53,648 nucleotides of DNA, taken from positions 1-53,648 of the forward strand of contig NZ_AODD01000029.1 in the NCBI RefSeq assembly GCF_000525835.1, in the 5' to 3' direction. Origin of the DNA: Listeria grandensis FSL F6-0971. Its GTDB lineage: Bacteria > Bacillota > Bacilli > Lactobacillales > Listeriaceae. A program made the position numbers and the translations under genes. Numbering within the stretch: the stretch's first letter is position 1; each line of letters starts with the position of its first letter. A model generated the notes under the pieces. The model was not told the DNA's origin and did not search any database. It was given only the letters and a program-made list of their open reading frames with translations. Positions 1 to 11,109 of this stretch are shown here, in pieces.

Positions 1-14
1 TCGCAGGGTTATAG

Positions 15-251
15 GTTTGGACGTCGTATGAGGATGAGCCGGATAATTTTGTCGGATTGCAAGATTATTTGGAGGATGTGGCGGTTCGGGAACACTTTGA
101 GGAACTATTGGAAAACCCGAAAAAATGGTTGCGAATTGGGCGGATTATTCGGAAAGAGGACGCTGTGAAATGCGTTGCTATGGAAGAGATTGTAAGCAAA
201 TCAATGATGGAATTGGCGTATTTATACAGCAAGACGGAAAGCTTCGAATAA
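15..251 (+). CDS. C-terminal fragment of an unrecognised protein
   Basis: An open frame runs from just after a TAG at 12-14 to a TAA at 249-251 and encodes about 78 charged residues. There is no convincing start codon or ribosome binding site, so this looks like the tail of a gene that enters from outside the window. The other frame just upstream reads RVIGLDV and this frame continues YEDEPDNF. One base too many near position 26 would join them into a single protein, so a frameshift here is plausible. I do not recognise the family. The tail is helical in character and carries no motif I can name. Confidence 0.4.
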   Translation, partial: VWTSYEDEPDNFVGLQDYLEDVAVREHFEELLENPKKWLRIGRIIRKEDAVKCVAMEEIVSKSMMELAYLYSKTESFE

Positions 252-266
252 ATTTGAAAAATCTCG

Positions 267-296
267 TTGACAGCGCTTTCGATAAGGTGCTATACT
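267..296 (+). promoter_or_regulatory. Sigma-A promoter of licT with overlapping cre-like site
   Basis: TTGACA at 267-272 and TATACT at 291-296 are separated by 18 bases, a strong housekeeping promoter. The bases around 269-282, read on the minus strand, resemble a catabolite-responsive element (CGAAAGCGCTGTCA, about two mismatches to the Bacillus consensus). It overlaps the -35 box, which would place licT under CcpA repression. The promoter is seen directly; CcpA control is inferred. Confidence 0.65.
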
Positions 297-310
297 TAGC
301 CTTAAGATAA

Positions 311-340
311 GGATTGTTACTGATTCGATCAGGCATTACC
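311..340 (+). promoter_or_regulatory. RAT antiterminator element upstream of licT
   Basis: The 30 bases starting GGATTGTTACTG and ending CAGGCATTACC match the ribonucleic antiterminator target of the BglG/LicT family. A run of nine T follows at 364-372, as expected for termination when antiterminator protein is absent. I could not draw a strong terminator stem overlapping the 3' half of the RAT, so the attenuator may be imperfect. Its position in the leader of licT suggests autoregulation by substrate availability through the PTS. Confidence 0.78.
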
Positions 341-432
341 AACGTCGACGGGGGGAGCACGTATTTTTTTTTGTATGTGTGAGCGCGTGCGGTATTGGTA
401 TTTTTTTCGTCCATGAAAGCGAGGAGGCTTCT

Positions 433-1281
433 ATGAAGATTATTAAAGCGATTAATAATAATGTTGCTCTAGCGATGAATGAGCAGGGACATGAGCTTGT
501 TATCATGGGCAAGGGTGTTGGATTCCAGAAGAAGATGGATGATATTATTGATGATGCGGTGATTGAGAAGGTTTTTGTTTTGGAGACAGAGGAATTGTCT
601 GAGAAATTGATGGATTTACTTGGCGAGATTCCGGCGATTCATTTGGAGATTGCGGATGAGATTGTGAATTATGCGAAGGAAACCTTTGATGCGAAAATCA
701 GTGACAATGTGTATTTGACGCTTACAGATCATATTAGTTTTGCAATTGCGCGCTATGAGAAGGATATGGTGATTCGCAATGTGATGCTGTGGGAAATCAA
801 GAAGTTTTACAAGGATGAGTTTAGGATTGGGCTTAAGGCGCTTGAGATTATTAAGGATCGGCTGGACATTCAGCTTGGTGAGGATGAGGCGGGATTTATT
901 GCGCTTCATATTGTGAATGCGCGGACGGATGGCCTGGCGATGAAGACTACGGTTGATATGACGCAACTGGTGCAGGATGTGCTGAACATTGTGACGTATC
1001 ACTTCAATGTAGTGTTGGATGAGTCGTCGCTGAATTATACGCGTTTTGTGACTCATTTACAGTATTTTGCACAGCGGTTATTGAGGAATGAGATTGTGGA
1101 TTCGGGCGATGATTTTCTGTATGATCAGGTGCAGGTGAAGTATCCAGAAAGCTTTGCGTGCACTGGGAAAATTGACGCGTATTTGCAAAAGGCGCACCAT
1201 GCGACGCTTACGAAGGACGAACGGGTGTATTTGACGCTCCATATTCACCGGGTGACGGAGCGAAATCGAGCAATTGAATAA
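433..1281 (+). CDS. licT: BglG/LicT family transcription antiterminator
   Basis: The protein of 282 residues binds RAT hairpins in nascent mRNA and prevents termination of beta-glucoside genes. The N-terminal RNA-binding CAT domain is textbook (MKIIKAINNNVALAMNEQG, then VIMGKGVGFQKK). Two PRD domains follow with the expected histidines (TDHISFA, IALHIVNARTDG, VTHLQYFAQRLL, TLHIHRVTERN), which PTS proteins phosphorylate to switch activity. The ATG at 433 is preferred to an upstream in-frame start because GAGGAGG lies just ahead of it and the family begins with MKI. RAT elements sit both upstream and downstream of the gene. No PTS permease for beta-glucosides is in the window. Confidence 0.95.
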   Translation: MKIIKAINNNVALAMNEQGHELVIMGKGVGFQKKMDDIIDDAVIEKVFVLETEELSEKLMDLLGEIPAIHLEIADEIVNYAKETFDAKISDNVYLTLTDHISFAIARYEKDMVIRNVMLWEIKKFYKDEFRIGLKALEIIKDRLDIQLGEDEAGFIALHIVNARTDGLAMKTTVDMTQLVQDVLNIVTYHFNVVLDESSLNYTRFVTHLQYFAQRLLRNEIVDSGDDFLYDQVQVKYPESFACTGKIDAYLQKAHHATLTKDERVYLTLHIHRVTERNRAIE

Positions 1282-1299
1282 AGATGACGATCGAGCGAT

Positions 1300-1329
1300 G
1301 GATTGTTACTGGTACGACCAGGCATAACC
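1300..1329 (+). promoter_or_regulatory. Second RAT element downstream of licT
   Basis: The sequence starts GGATTGTTACTGG and ends CCAGGCATAACC, again matching a LicT target. In Bacillus bgl operons the element after the regulator precedes a PTS or hydrolase gene. Here the next gene starts over 330 bases away, behind repeats and its own promoter-like palindrome. No clean terminator follows. It may be a relic of an operon whose permease gene was lost or moved. Confidence 0.65.
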
Positions 1330-1390
1330 TAGATTGATGATGAGAACGAGCCACATTTGTGTCCCGTGATTGTTGTTGGTTTGGGTTTTG

Positions 1391-1433
1391 TTGAGGTTCT
1401 TAAGAAGCGTACTATGCTGAATTAGAACCTCAA
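1391..1433 (+). repeat. 10-bp inverted repeat
   Basis: TTGAGGTTCT at 1391-1400 and AGAACCTCAA at 1424-1433 are perfect inverted copies separated by 23 bases. The right arm overlaps the start of the first 41-bp direct repeat. The element could fold into a hairpin in RNA. It has no T-tract, so it is not an obvious terminator. Confidence 0.6.
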
Positions 1434-1464
1434 TATGCATAGGAGCGAAGCGAGTATGTAAACC
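1424..1464 (+). repeat. 41-bp direct repeat, copy 1
   Basis: A 41-base sequence beginning AGAACCTCAATATGCATAGG and ending GAGTATGTAAACC occurs here and again, identical, at 1532-1572. It contains the internal near-symmetry GGAGCGAAGCGAG. The copies lie between licT with its second RAT and the NagB-like gene. The origin is unknown: it could be an intergenic repeat family or the scar of a deletion. Confidence 0.85.
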
Positions 1465-1531
1465 ATCAGCGGTTCTTAAGATACCAAGCCCTGATCAGTT
1501 GCCAAAACAACTAAAGAAGCAGAATACCAGA

Positions 1532-1572
1532 AGAACCTCAATATGCATAGGAGCGAAGCGAGTATGTAAACC
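1532..1572 (+). repeat. 41-bp direct repeat, copy 2
   Basis: This is an identical second copy of the element at 1424-1464. The 67 bases between the copies carry another GGTTCTTAAG, also found near 1394, so the whole tract is repetitive. It ends about 25 bases before the operator-like palindrome at 1597. Confidence 0.85.
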
Positions 1573-1591
1573 CTCGCGTTTAGCTTTTCAT

Positions 1592-1622
1592 TTGCTCTGT
1601 AATGCATTACAGGATGTAAGAT
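1592..1622 (+). promoter_or_regulatory. Promoter region with 16-bp operator-like palindrome
   Basis: CTGTAATGCATTACAG at 1597-1612 is a perfect palindrome. It sits between a possible -35 (TTGCTC, 1592-1597) and a possible -10 (TAAGAT, 1617-1622). The same 20 bases, TTGCTC followed by TGTAATGCATTACA, recur at 8463-8482 ahead of the second GH1 gene. A shared repressor acting on both units is the natural reading. The cognate regulator is not known from the sequence; the TetR, MarR and LacI proteins nearby have their own candidate sites. Confidence 0.6.
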
Positions 1623-1630
1623 AGAATTAA

Positions 1631-2380
<750 letters not shown>

Positions 2381-2426
2381 TGCACTATTCATCGATTTAG
2401 AATTTCATTGTGCTTTTCGTAATTAA

Positions 2427-3893
<1,467 letters not shown>

Positions 3894-3908
3894 TAAGGTT
3901 TGAAAAGG

Positions 3909-3937
3909 AGCATCCTGTCTTAGATAGGGTGCTTTTT
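3909..3937 (+). terminator. Rho-independent terminator after GH1 copy 1
   Basis: AGCATCCT and AGGGTGCT form an eight-pair stem, with one G-T pair, around a nine-base loop and are followed by four T. It separates the sugar genes from the AT-rich accessory locus. Confidence 0.75.
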
Positions 3938-4059
3938 GTGTAGAATTTAGTTGATACATGTAAAAAAGAAGTATTATCCAAAATTATGTTGCATTAACCA
4001 ATTCATTGTGTTACGATTTTCACATATGGGTGGAGAGCGAGAATACAGGGGGAGTTAAT

Positions 4060-4503
4060 TTGAAGAAGACGAAAGTAACATGGATAGTAATACTTGCAGT
4101 TGCTAGCTTGATTGTTGCAGTAGCATCTTTGGCAGTTTCGACTGTACAAGCTAGGTATACTGTTCGGGGAGTAGACGCTAGCTACCAGTGGAGTAATACG
4201 TATCAAGTGAACCAGAGTGCCTCAGCCATTGAAACTAAAAAACATTGGACCAGTGGTAAAGTATACTATGGGGTGAATCAAAAATCTGGAACGGTAAAAA
4301 CAAAGTACAGTATATATTATAAGAAAAATAACGGTAAATATATACTCGAATATGATAATGGATATACTTCGAAAAACAATACTTACTATGGAGAGTTTTT
4401 CGCACACTCTACAAATGGAAAAGACAAATATTCGTACAAACTGATGAAAAATTCTAATAAAAATGTGAAATCTCAAATGCTCATAGATTTATTCGTACTT
4501 TAA
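4060..4503 (+). CDS. Small secreted protein, possible bacteriocin-like peptide
   Basis: The 147-residue product starts at TTG behind GGGGGAG. It has a classic signal peptide: MKKTK, a long hydrophobic core, and a probable cut after VSTVQA near residue 31. The mature part is about 115 residues, rich in Tyr, Asn, Lys and Ser, with no cysteine and with repeated YY/KN segments that suggest beta structure. I do not recognise the family; it is not an obvious lactococcin 972. It is the first gene of an AT-rich run that encodes two ATPase-permease proteins and a membrane protease, so an exported peptide under that transporter's immunity or export function is the working idea. Function is inferred from context only. 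Confidence 0.7.
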   Translation: MKKTKVTWIVILAVASLIVAVASLAVSTVQARYTVRGVDASYQWSNTYQVNQSASAIETKKHWTSGKVYYGVNQKSGTVKTKYSIYYKKNNGKYILEYDNGYTSKNNTYYGEFFAHSTNGKDKYSYKLMKNSNKNVKSQMLIDLFVL

Positions 4504-4556
4504 GAGCATCAGCAGAGCTTTTCATTCATCTAATTGAAAAAAGAGGGACAATAAAA

Positions 4557-6238
4557 TTGCATATAATTCAAAATGGTATATACATATTAAGTGGGAAAAA
4601 TGGAGCAGGGAAAACTACATTAGCAAAGGATATATTAGCAGCTAACAAAGGTATATGCAGCATGATGAAACAAGATGATAATCAAATATTAGAACAAGAA
4701 ACAGTTTTAACTAATATCACAATGAATGTGCTCTCAGAAGAATGGGTTATTAGTTTTTTGAAAAATAATAAGTTGGACTATCTACTCACTAAAAAAAGTA
4801 AGTATTTAAGTGGTGGCGAAAAAAGATTAGTGAATTTATTGAGGGTTATTTTATCGGAACAAGAAGTTCTTATTCTTGATGAACCATCCAACGATTTAGA
4901 TATAGATATTTTTGAAAAGTTAAAGCAAATTATTCATCAAGTAGCACAGAGGAAAAAGATACTACTAATAACACACGATGACAGATTTACAGAATATCAA
5001 AAAAAAGTTAACTATTGAAAATGGAGAGGTTTACGATGAAGCAAAGCAGCCTATTAGTAGGGAATTTTACTTCGATAAAACGAATGAGAAAAAGCGAGAA
5101 ATTAAATTAAAACCAAGAAAAACCTATTTTCTGTATGTGTTTTATCTTTTATGTACAATTTTATTTGCTGCTTGCTTAGGAGTCTTGTTGATGATAAATA
5201 ATGAGGACGAAAAGCCAACTAGCAAGAAGGGGACGTATCGGTTAGCGGCATTGTATAGCAGTAATGCTTCTTTATATAATGATAATGAGTCTATTAATAC
5301 GTTACTTGTGCAATCGGCAACTAAATTTAACAAGAGTAAATTTTTTAATGAAGAAAAGCGTATAAATGAAGATGAGTATTTAGAGCAGGCGATAGCATTG
5401 AAGAATAGTACGTACAAAAACTTATTTTATTTGGAGTTATATGATCCAAGCTCTAAGGAATTTATGGATATTAAGGAGCTAATGATAGACGAGTTACGGC
5501 GTTATTTGAAACTTGGTGAGGATACGGAATTAATTATAGATGATGGGGCTTATTTTAAAAAATAACAAAAATCCATCTCTGTATGTACCGGATAATTTAA
5601 TGTTGACGGAGGACTTTCTAGTTAAAGCAGAAAAATTGGATTATCATATTAAGCATAATAAATCGCTGGTAAAGAATCAAATAGAGACGGAATTTAGTCC
5701 GATTTTATATTCGAAAGTTCTATCTAAAATTAATCAAGATAATGTATTACTGACAGAGGCCCAAGTGGAGTTAAAGAAAGACGATTCCTTTTATGATTTT
5801 TTAGCAGCAAATAAATTGTATGCACAAAAAATACTGATTAAAGGCTATGAGCCAGAAATATTGAATGCAGAAGTCAACCAATACAGTAGCTCTCTGACGC
5901 TAATAAAAAAAAGTACTGCTCTTTATATGTTTGCTTTTAGCCGTGCTATTAATTTTATTGTATATATACGAGGCTAACTATAAAAATAGCTATAGTACTT
6001 TAGTTTTTTATGGATACGATGAAAAAGAATTAGTGAATTTCAGAAAAAAGCGTATATGATTGCTAATTTCAAACTATTTTCTATCATTGTTTTAGTAATC
6101 GAAATATTGGTTATGTGGATATTAACGCACTCGTTCCTTATCACCAGCATTGTAGGTGTTACGACAATATTTTCTATCATCACTTATGTAATAATCCCTA
6201 AAACTTTAAAAAATAGCATTAGAAAGGTGATTTTATGA
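4557..6238 (+). pseudogene. ATPase-permease half-transporter interrupted by four frameshifts
   Basis: Frame 1 (4557-5018, TTG start behind AGAGGGAC) encodes a short ABC ATPase with Walker A GKNGAGKTT, signature YLSGGE, Walker B LILDEPSNDLD and switch His LLITHDD. The coding sequence then continues in other frames: a membrane helix near 5130, an extracytoplasmic part, and three helices before 6238. One base less in A8 (4999-5006), A6 near 5560 and T4 (5935-5938), and one more in A6 (6044-6049), give one protein of about 560 residues. That protein has the same order, ATPase-helix-outer domain-three helices, as the intact neighbour. It resembles bacteriocin-associated (DUF1430-like) and MacB/FtsX-type permeases. 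The four breaks are either sequencing errors or real decay. Confidence 0.75.
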
Positions 6239-8013
6239 ATAATACAGAGGCATTTAGCATTTTTTCAATAAAAACTCCCGGGATGTATGTAATTGTTGGG
6301 AATAACGGTAGCGGGAAAACCACCTTTATTGAAAATGAACTAAAAAATAAGCAATCTCAACAACTGGACATTGCTTATTTTGGACAAAAAAATTGGAAAT
6401 ACAAAACAACAGTGCGAAAATTTTTAGAGTTTCCTGAAATAAATCCTCAATTAGTAAAGAAATACTGTGAGCTTTTTTCTATCGATGCACACTATTTGGA
6501 CAAAGATATCCAAGCGTTAAGTGGCGGCGAGTTTGTTAAGGTAGAATTGGTCCGTACTTTATCGCTCAACACTGCCATTATTATTTTAGATGAGCCAACC
6601 AATAGCTTAGATAATCGCTCAACGGAAATTTTGTCTAATGTGCTATGTGAGTTATCAAAGACTAAGGTCATTTTTTTAATTAGTCATGACAAGCGATTAG
6701 AACATTTGTCTGATAAAATGATTTTGATTGAAGAAGGGCAAGTAGAGGTTTCGTCAGCGATTGAACTAGAGGAACCACGTTTGGAAGCGATAAAAAAGAA
6801 GTTTGTATTAAATCGGAAAATCTTTCTGTACTTAATTAAATCCAAATTTAATATACTGATGTTATCATTTATTCTTGTGCTAACGAGTCTGCTGACAATT
6901 ATCGTTTCAAATACTATATTATATTCGGTTCCTATGGATGCAGAGCTGGAAAGTGATTATTATTTTGAAATGTTGGATATTGGAGAAAATTATTCTAGAT
7001 ATTTTGATACAGTAATGACAGGTAGTGAAGCAGAGGAGAAGTTTCAAACTCTAAACTATCTTTCAGTGAATGAGTTAAGGGAGTTAAATAACAAAAGATA
7101 TATCAATCAAATTTATGTGGTAGATCAAGGTTATATAAACGAACTAACTTTGGATAACTCTAAACTTGAATTACTAGCACTTCCAGAAATAATAACAAGC
7201 TCGCCTAATTACGAAACCACATTTCCTGTTTCAAAAAAAGCGTTAATTAAAGGACGTTTGCCTAAAGATAACGAAAAGGAGATTGCGCTATCATTCGCGC
7301 AATTAGAGAAATTTTTCGACTACGATTCTAATAAAAAATCAGTTATAGGAGAACAGGTAGCAATAAGCGATGTCCCGCATGAAGTTGTGGGAATTGTTAG
7401 TTCCCCCGTAGCTGCGATTTCTTATTCTGATCAAATACAGTGCTATGGAGTAGCAAGGGTAGTGGATAAAAATATAGAGCAATTAAATAAAATGTTGGCT
7501 ACTCTGAAAGAACAAGGATACGAAGAGCCCTATTTTTCAAAAATATTTATAGAAACAAACACAAAAAAATCACTAGAGCTGCTGGATTATTTAGAAATCC
7601 ATGGTCCAAGTTATCAATATGCATCCAATTATGTTGATCAGGTCATTCAATTATCATTCTACAAAGAAAAATTAACACTGATAATCTCGATCTCGGTGAT
7701 TTTGTCAGCCATAATATCAGCGCTAATTGTAGCTTTTGGACAAAGATCTTTTAATTTAGTTAATGGTTTCTTAAATGATATGTCTAATTTGAACTTTAAA
7801 CCAAGAAAGAATAAGAGGTTACTTTATTTTATTTTGATGATAAATTATATGATAAGTGTGCCTATGTGTTTGGTGTGGAATCAACTCATTATCGGTAGTA
7901 CAGCTGGATTCATTATGTTACTCCCTACGATGGTCATTACATTAGTGATGTTCATAGCAGCGTTATTTTTGATGAATTATAGGGATAAAAATAATGATTT
8001 TAGAAATTTATAA
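6235..8013 (+). CDS. Fused ABC ATPase and FtsX/MacB-like permease
   Basis: The 592-residue protein joins an N-terminal ABC ATPase (Walker A GNNGSGKTT near residue 22, signature LSGGEFVK near 95, Walker B IIILDEPTNSLD near 118, switch LISHD near 147) to a permease. After residue 190 come one helix, a large extracytoplasmic domain of about 230 residues, and three more helices. This is the four-helix layout of mechanotransmission (MacB/FtsX) ABC proteins, which move peptides or give resistance to them. Its ATG overlaps the end of the upstream frameshifted paralogue (ATGA), so the two probably form a heterodimer. The GC content is clearly below that of flanking sugar genes, suggesting acquisition. 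Substrate unknown; the secreted peptide at 4060 is the candidate. Confidence 0.85.
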   Translation: MNNTEAFSIFSIKTPGMYVIVGNNGSGKTTFIENELKNKQSQQLDIAYFGQKNWKYKTTVRKFLEFPEINPQLVKKYCELFSIDAHYLDKDIQALSGGEFVKVELVRTLSLNTAIIILDEPTNSLDNRSTEILSNVLCELSKTKVIFLISHDKRLEHLSDKMILIEEGQVEVSSAIELEEPRLEAIKKKFVLNRKIFLYLIKSKFNILMLSFILVLTSLLTIIVSNTILYSVPMDAELESDYYFEMLDIGENYSRYFDTVMTGSEAEEKFQTLNYLSVNELRELNNKRYINQIYVVDQGYINELTLDNSKLELLALPEIITSSPNYETTFPVSKKALIKGRLPKDNEKEIALSFAQLEKFFDYDSNKKSVIGEQVAISDVPHEVVGIVSSPVAAISYSDQIQCYGVARVVDKNIEQLNKMLATLKEQGYEEPYFSKIFIETNTKKSLELLDYLEIHGPSYQYASNYVDQVIQLSFYKEKLTLIISISVILSAIISALIVAFGQRSFNLVNGFLNDMSNLNFKPRKNKRLLYFILMINYMISVPMCLVWNQLIIGSTAGFIMLLPTMVITLVMFIAALFLMNYRDKNNDFRNL

Positions 8014-8401
8014 AAGTTGGATAATCGTTCTGGTATTACATGAGTGCGTTCACCTATTTTTTATTACGCTTTTTAGGGGGGAGATTGATAAAGTTGTCAT
8101 TGGAAACTTATTCTTTTTCAACATAAAAAAGGTCGCTATTTCTCCGATCATTGTTAATTGTTCTGTCTCATTTGAAGAGGGGAAGAATTGGAATCTATTC
8201 AAGAAAACACTTGTTATAATGATGCCGGCAGTTGTTAATATTATAATGGGTATGTTGGTGGGCTATGATCTTATATTTGTAAAGATATTTAGTATTTTTA
8301 TTGGTATAAGTTCGATACTTCCAATTCCTTATTTACAAACTGATGGTTATCTTATGTTTAAAGAAGTGCAGCAAGTTTTTCGCGCTAAGAAGCTAAAATG
8401 A
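7994..8401 (+). CDS. Small M50-like membrane zinc metalloprotease
   Basis: The 135-residue integral membrane protein has an HExxH-type motif in its first helix (VLHECVHLF near residue 15) and PYLQTDGY near residue 114, which fits the second zinc-binding motif (xDG) of site-2 proteases. About four hydrophobic segments are visible. It is much shorter than RseP-type enzymes but similar in size to the M50 proteins that sit in some peptide-export gene sets such as yyd in Bacillus. Its start overlaps the permease gene by 20 bases, so the two are translationally coupled. It may process or degrade the peptide handled by the transporter. Catalytic activity is inferred from motifs only. Confidence 0.65.
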   Translation: MILEIYKSWIIVLVLHECVHLFFITLFRGEIDKVVIGNLFFFNIKKVAISPIIVNCSVSFEEGKNWNLFKKTLVIMMPAVVNIIMGMLVGYDLIFVKIFSIFIGISSILPIPYLQTDGYLMFKEVQQVFRAKKLK

Positions 8402-8417
8402 TGCGAATTCTACTATA

Positions 8418-8460
8418 AGCCGGACTGCAAAAAATTATTTTGTAGTGCGGCTCATTTTAT
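8418..8460 (+). terminator. Terminator closing the AT-rich transporter locus
   Basis: AGCCGGACTGCAAAA and TTTTGTAGTGCGGCT form a long, slightly imperfect stem. A T-rich run follows (CATTTTATG). Confidence 0.7.
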
Positions 8461-8462
8461 GC

Positions 8463-8493
8463 TTGCTCTGTAATGCATTACATGCTGTATACT
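8463..8493 (+). promoter_or_regulatory. Promoter with 14-bp operator-like palindrome, second copy
   Basis: TGTAATGCATTACA at 8469-8482 is a perfect palindrome preceded by TTGCTC, the same 20 bases found at 1592-1611. TATACT at 8488-8493 is a good -10 box. The palindrome fills the promoter spacer, the typical place for a repressor site. It should control the second GH1 gene. Confidence 0.62.
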
Positions 8494-8503
8494 AAAAATG
8501 TAA

Positions 8504-9991
<1,488 letters not shown>

Positions 9992-9997
9992 ACTTAG

Positions 9998-10033
9998 AAA
10001 GAGACTGGTCGGTTTTGTGGCTGGTCTCTTTTT
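9998..10033 (+). terminator. Terminator after GH1 copy 2
   Basis: AAAGAGAC and GTCTCTTT form an eight-pair stem with a large loop and a following T run. It ends the single-gene GH1 unit. Confidence 0.65.
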
Positions 10034-10056
10034 GCCTTGATTAACGGCGGCGTTTG

Positions 10057-10083
10057 CGTTACATTAAACGTATTAGCGTAACG
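10057..10083 (+). promoter_or_regulatory. Imperfect palindrome, probable TetR operator
   Basis: CGTTAC at 10057-10062 and GTAACG at 10078-10083 are inverted arms around a partly symmetric centre. The element lies 17 bases before the TetR start codon. Autoregulation by the downstream TetR protein is the likely meaning. Confidence 0.5.
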
Positions 10084-10099
10084 GAAAGCGAGGTTCAGC

Positions 10100-10624
10100 A
10101 TGAAGAGACAAGAACTAATCGATGCAGCAATACAGGTCATTCAGGAAGATGGTATTCATCAGCTAAGTTTAGCTAAAATCGCCGAAAAAGTCGGCATCAC
10201 AAAACCTGCTATCTTCTATCACTTTAAAAATAAACAAGATTTGATGATGGCTTTGACGTATTTCACAGTCGGTGAGTACGAACAAACCATCGCTGAGGAA
10301 TTCGAAAAAATACCTGAAGATGATGCTTTGCGCCATGTACACGCTTTTTTGAGAGGAAATTTGCGTCAACTAAACGATTCTGAGCTGATTAAGGTACACG
10401 CGGCTTCGATAGAGGTCCTGGTTTCAAATCAGGAGGCAACAGAGGTCTGGCGGGATGTTTATAACCGAGAATTAGAGAAGATGACACCAGAAATTGGTGC
10501 TTTACGTGCAGACTTGCTCAGTGTGGCGCTGGATGGCATGTGGTACGGAGCCATGTGCGGTGTGTGGGATGCAGGGCGCGCGGAAGCGGTTATACGCTAC
10601 TTGGGACAGCTAGTACAGGAGTGA
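10100..10624 (+). CDS. TetR/AcrR family transcriptional regulator
   Basis: The 174-residue repressor has an N-terminal helix-turn-helix of TetR type (LSLAKIAEKVGITKPAIFYH near residues 24-43, then FKNKQDLM). The C-terminal ligand-binding part is divergent and gives no ligand clue. It is preceded by a palindrome that may be its own operator and followed 54 bases on by a MarR gene. Which genes it controls beyond itself is unknown. Confidence 0.85.
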   Translation: MKRQELIDAAIQVIQEDGIHQLSLAKIAEKVGITKPAIFYHFKNKQDLMMALTYFTVGEYEQTIAEEFEKIPEDDALRHVHAFLRGNLRQLNDSELIKVHAASIEVLVSNQEATEVWRDVYNRELEKMTPEIGALRADLLSVALDGMWYGAMCGVWDAGRAEAVIRYLGQLVQE

Positions 10625-10640
10625 ATAGTTGCTTTTTCTA

Positions 10641-10658
10641 TAGTTTAGTACTAAACTA
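10641..10658 (+). promoter_or_regulatory. 18-bp perfect palindrome, probable MarR operator
   Basis: TAGTTTAGTACTAAACTA is a perfect palindrome directly upstream of the AGGAGG of the MarR gene. The half-site repeats TTTAGTACTAAA inside. It would let the MarR protein repress its own unit, including the VOC enzyme behind it. Confidence 0.7.
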
Positions 10659-10678
10659 AATAGGAGGAGGCGATTCTT

Positions 10679-11095
10679 TTGGTGAGAAAAGAGCAACGAC
10701 TAGGTGTACTGCTGTGGTTTCGACTGAGTAGATTTTATAACCGTAATATTAAATTGACTAATAAAAATCTTAAGGATGCAGGGCTTTCGATGGCCCAGTT
10801 TGACGTGATTGCGCAAATCGGCATAGAATCAGAGAGTACGCAACAAGCGCTAGCAGATCGGCTCGTAGTAACAAAAGGTAACATCGCTCAGCTACTGGCA
10901 AAGCTGGAAGAGCAGGGCTTGATTTGTAGACGTAAACAAGGTAAAGAAAAATACATTGCATTAACGGAAAGTGGGAAGGTCTGCTATTTGGAGAATGTGC
11001 CGGCACAAGAGGCATTTCAGCAAGAGCAGTTTGATAAATTGACGCGCGATGAGCAGAAGGTTTTACTCAGTTTGTTGAAAAAATTGGATGATTAG
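10679..11095 (+). CDS. MarR family transcriptional regulator (MhqR-like)
   Basis: The 138-residue winged-helix protein has the MarR core (TQQALADRLVVTKGNIAQLLAKLEEQGLI near residues 53-82, then a wing with RKQGKEKYIALTESGK). TTG at 10679 is chosen for its eight-base spacing from TAGGAGGAGG; a GTG one codon later is possible. It overlaps the start region of a ring-cleaving-dioxygenase-type VOC gene. In Bacillus, MhqR, a MarR protein, represses just such genes and responds to quinones. A quinone or electrophile sensor is therefore likely, by family and context. Confidence 0.82.
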   Translation: MVRKEQRLGVLLWFRLSRFYNRNIKLTNKNLKDAGLSMAQFDVIAQIGIESESTQQALADRLVVTKGNIAQLLAKLEEQGLICRRKQGKEKYIALTESGKVCYLENVPAQEAFQQEQFDKLTRDEQKVLLSLLKKLDD

Positions 11096-11109
11096 TGAGG
11101 AGTGGCGAG

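Noticed and set aside
616-1056. Minus-strand ORFs inside licT, GH1 and other genes
   Set aside because: They are frame shadows of genes with strong codon bias, lack ribosome sites and encode His/Arg/Ile-rich nonsense.
1300-1400. Complete attenuator at the second RAT
   Set aside because: No downstream sequence complementary to the 3' half of the RAT with a T run could be found.
4060-4503. Annotation as lactococcin 972
   Set aside because: The context of ATPase and DUF1430-like permease fits, but the mature protein is longer and I cannot see the conserved lactococcin 972 pattern.
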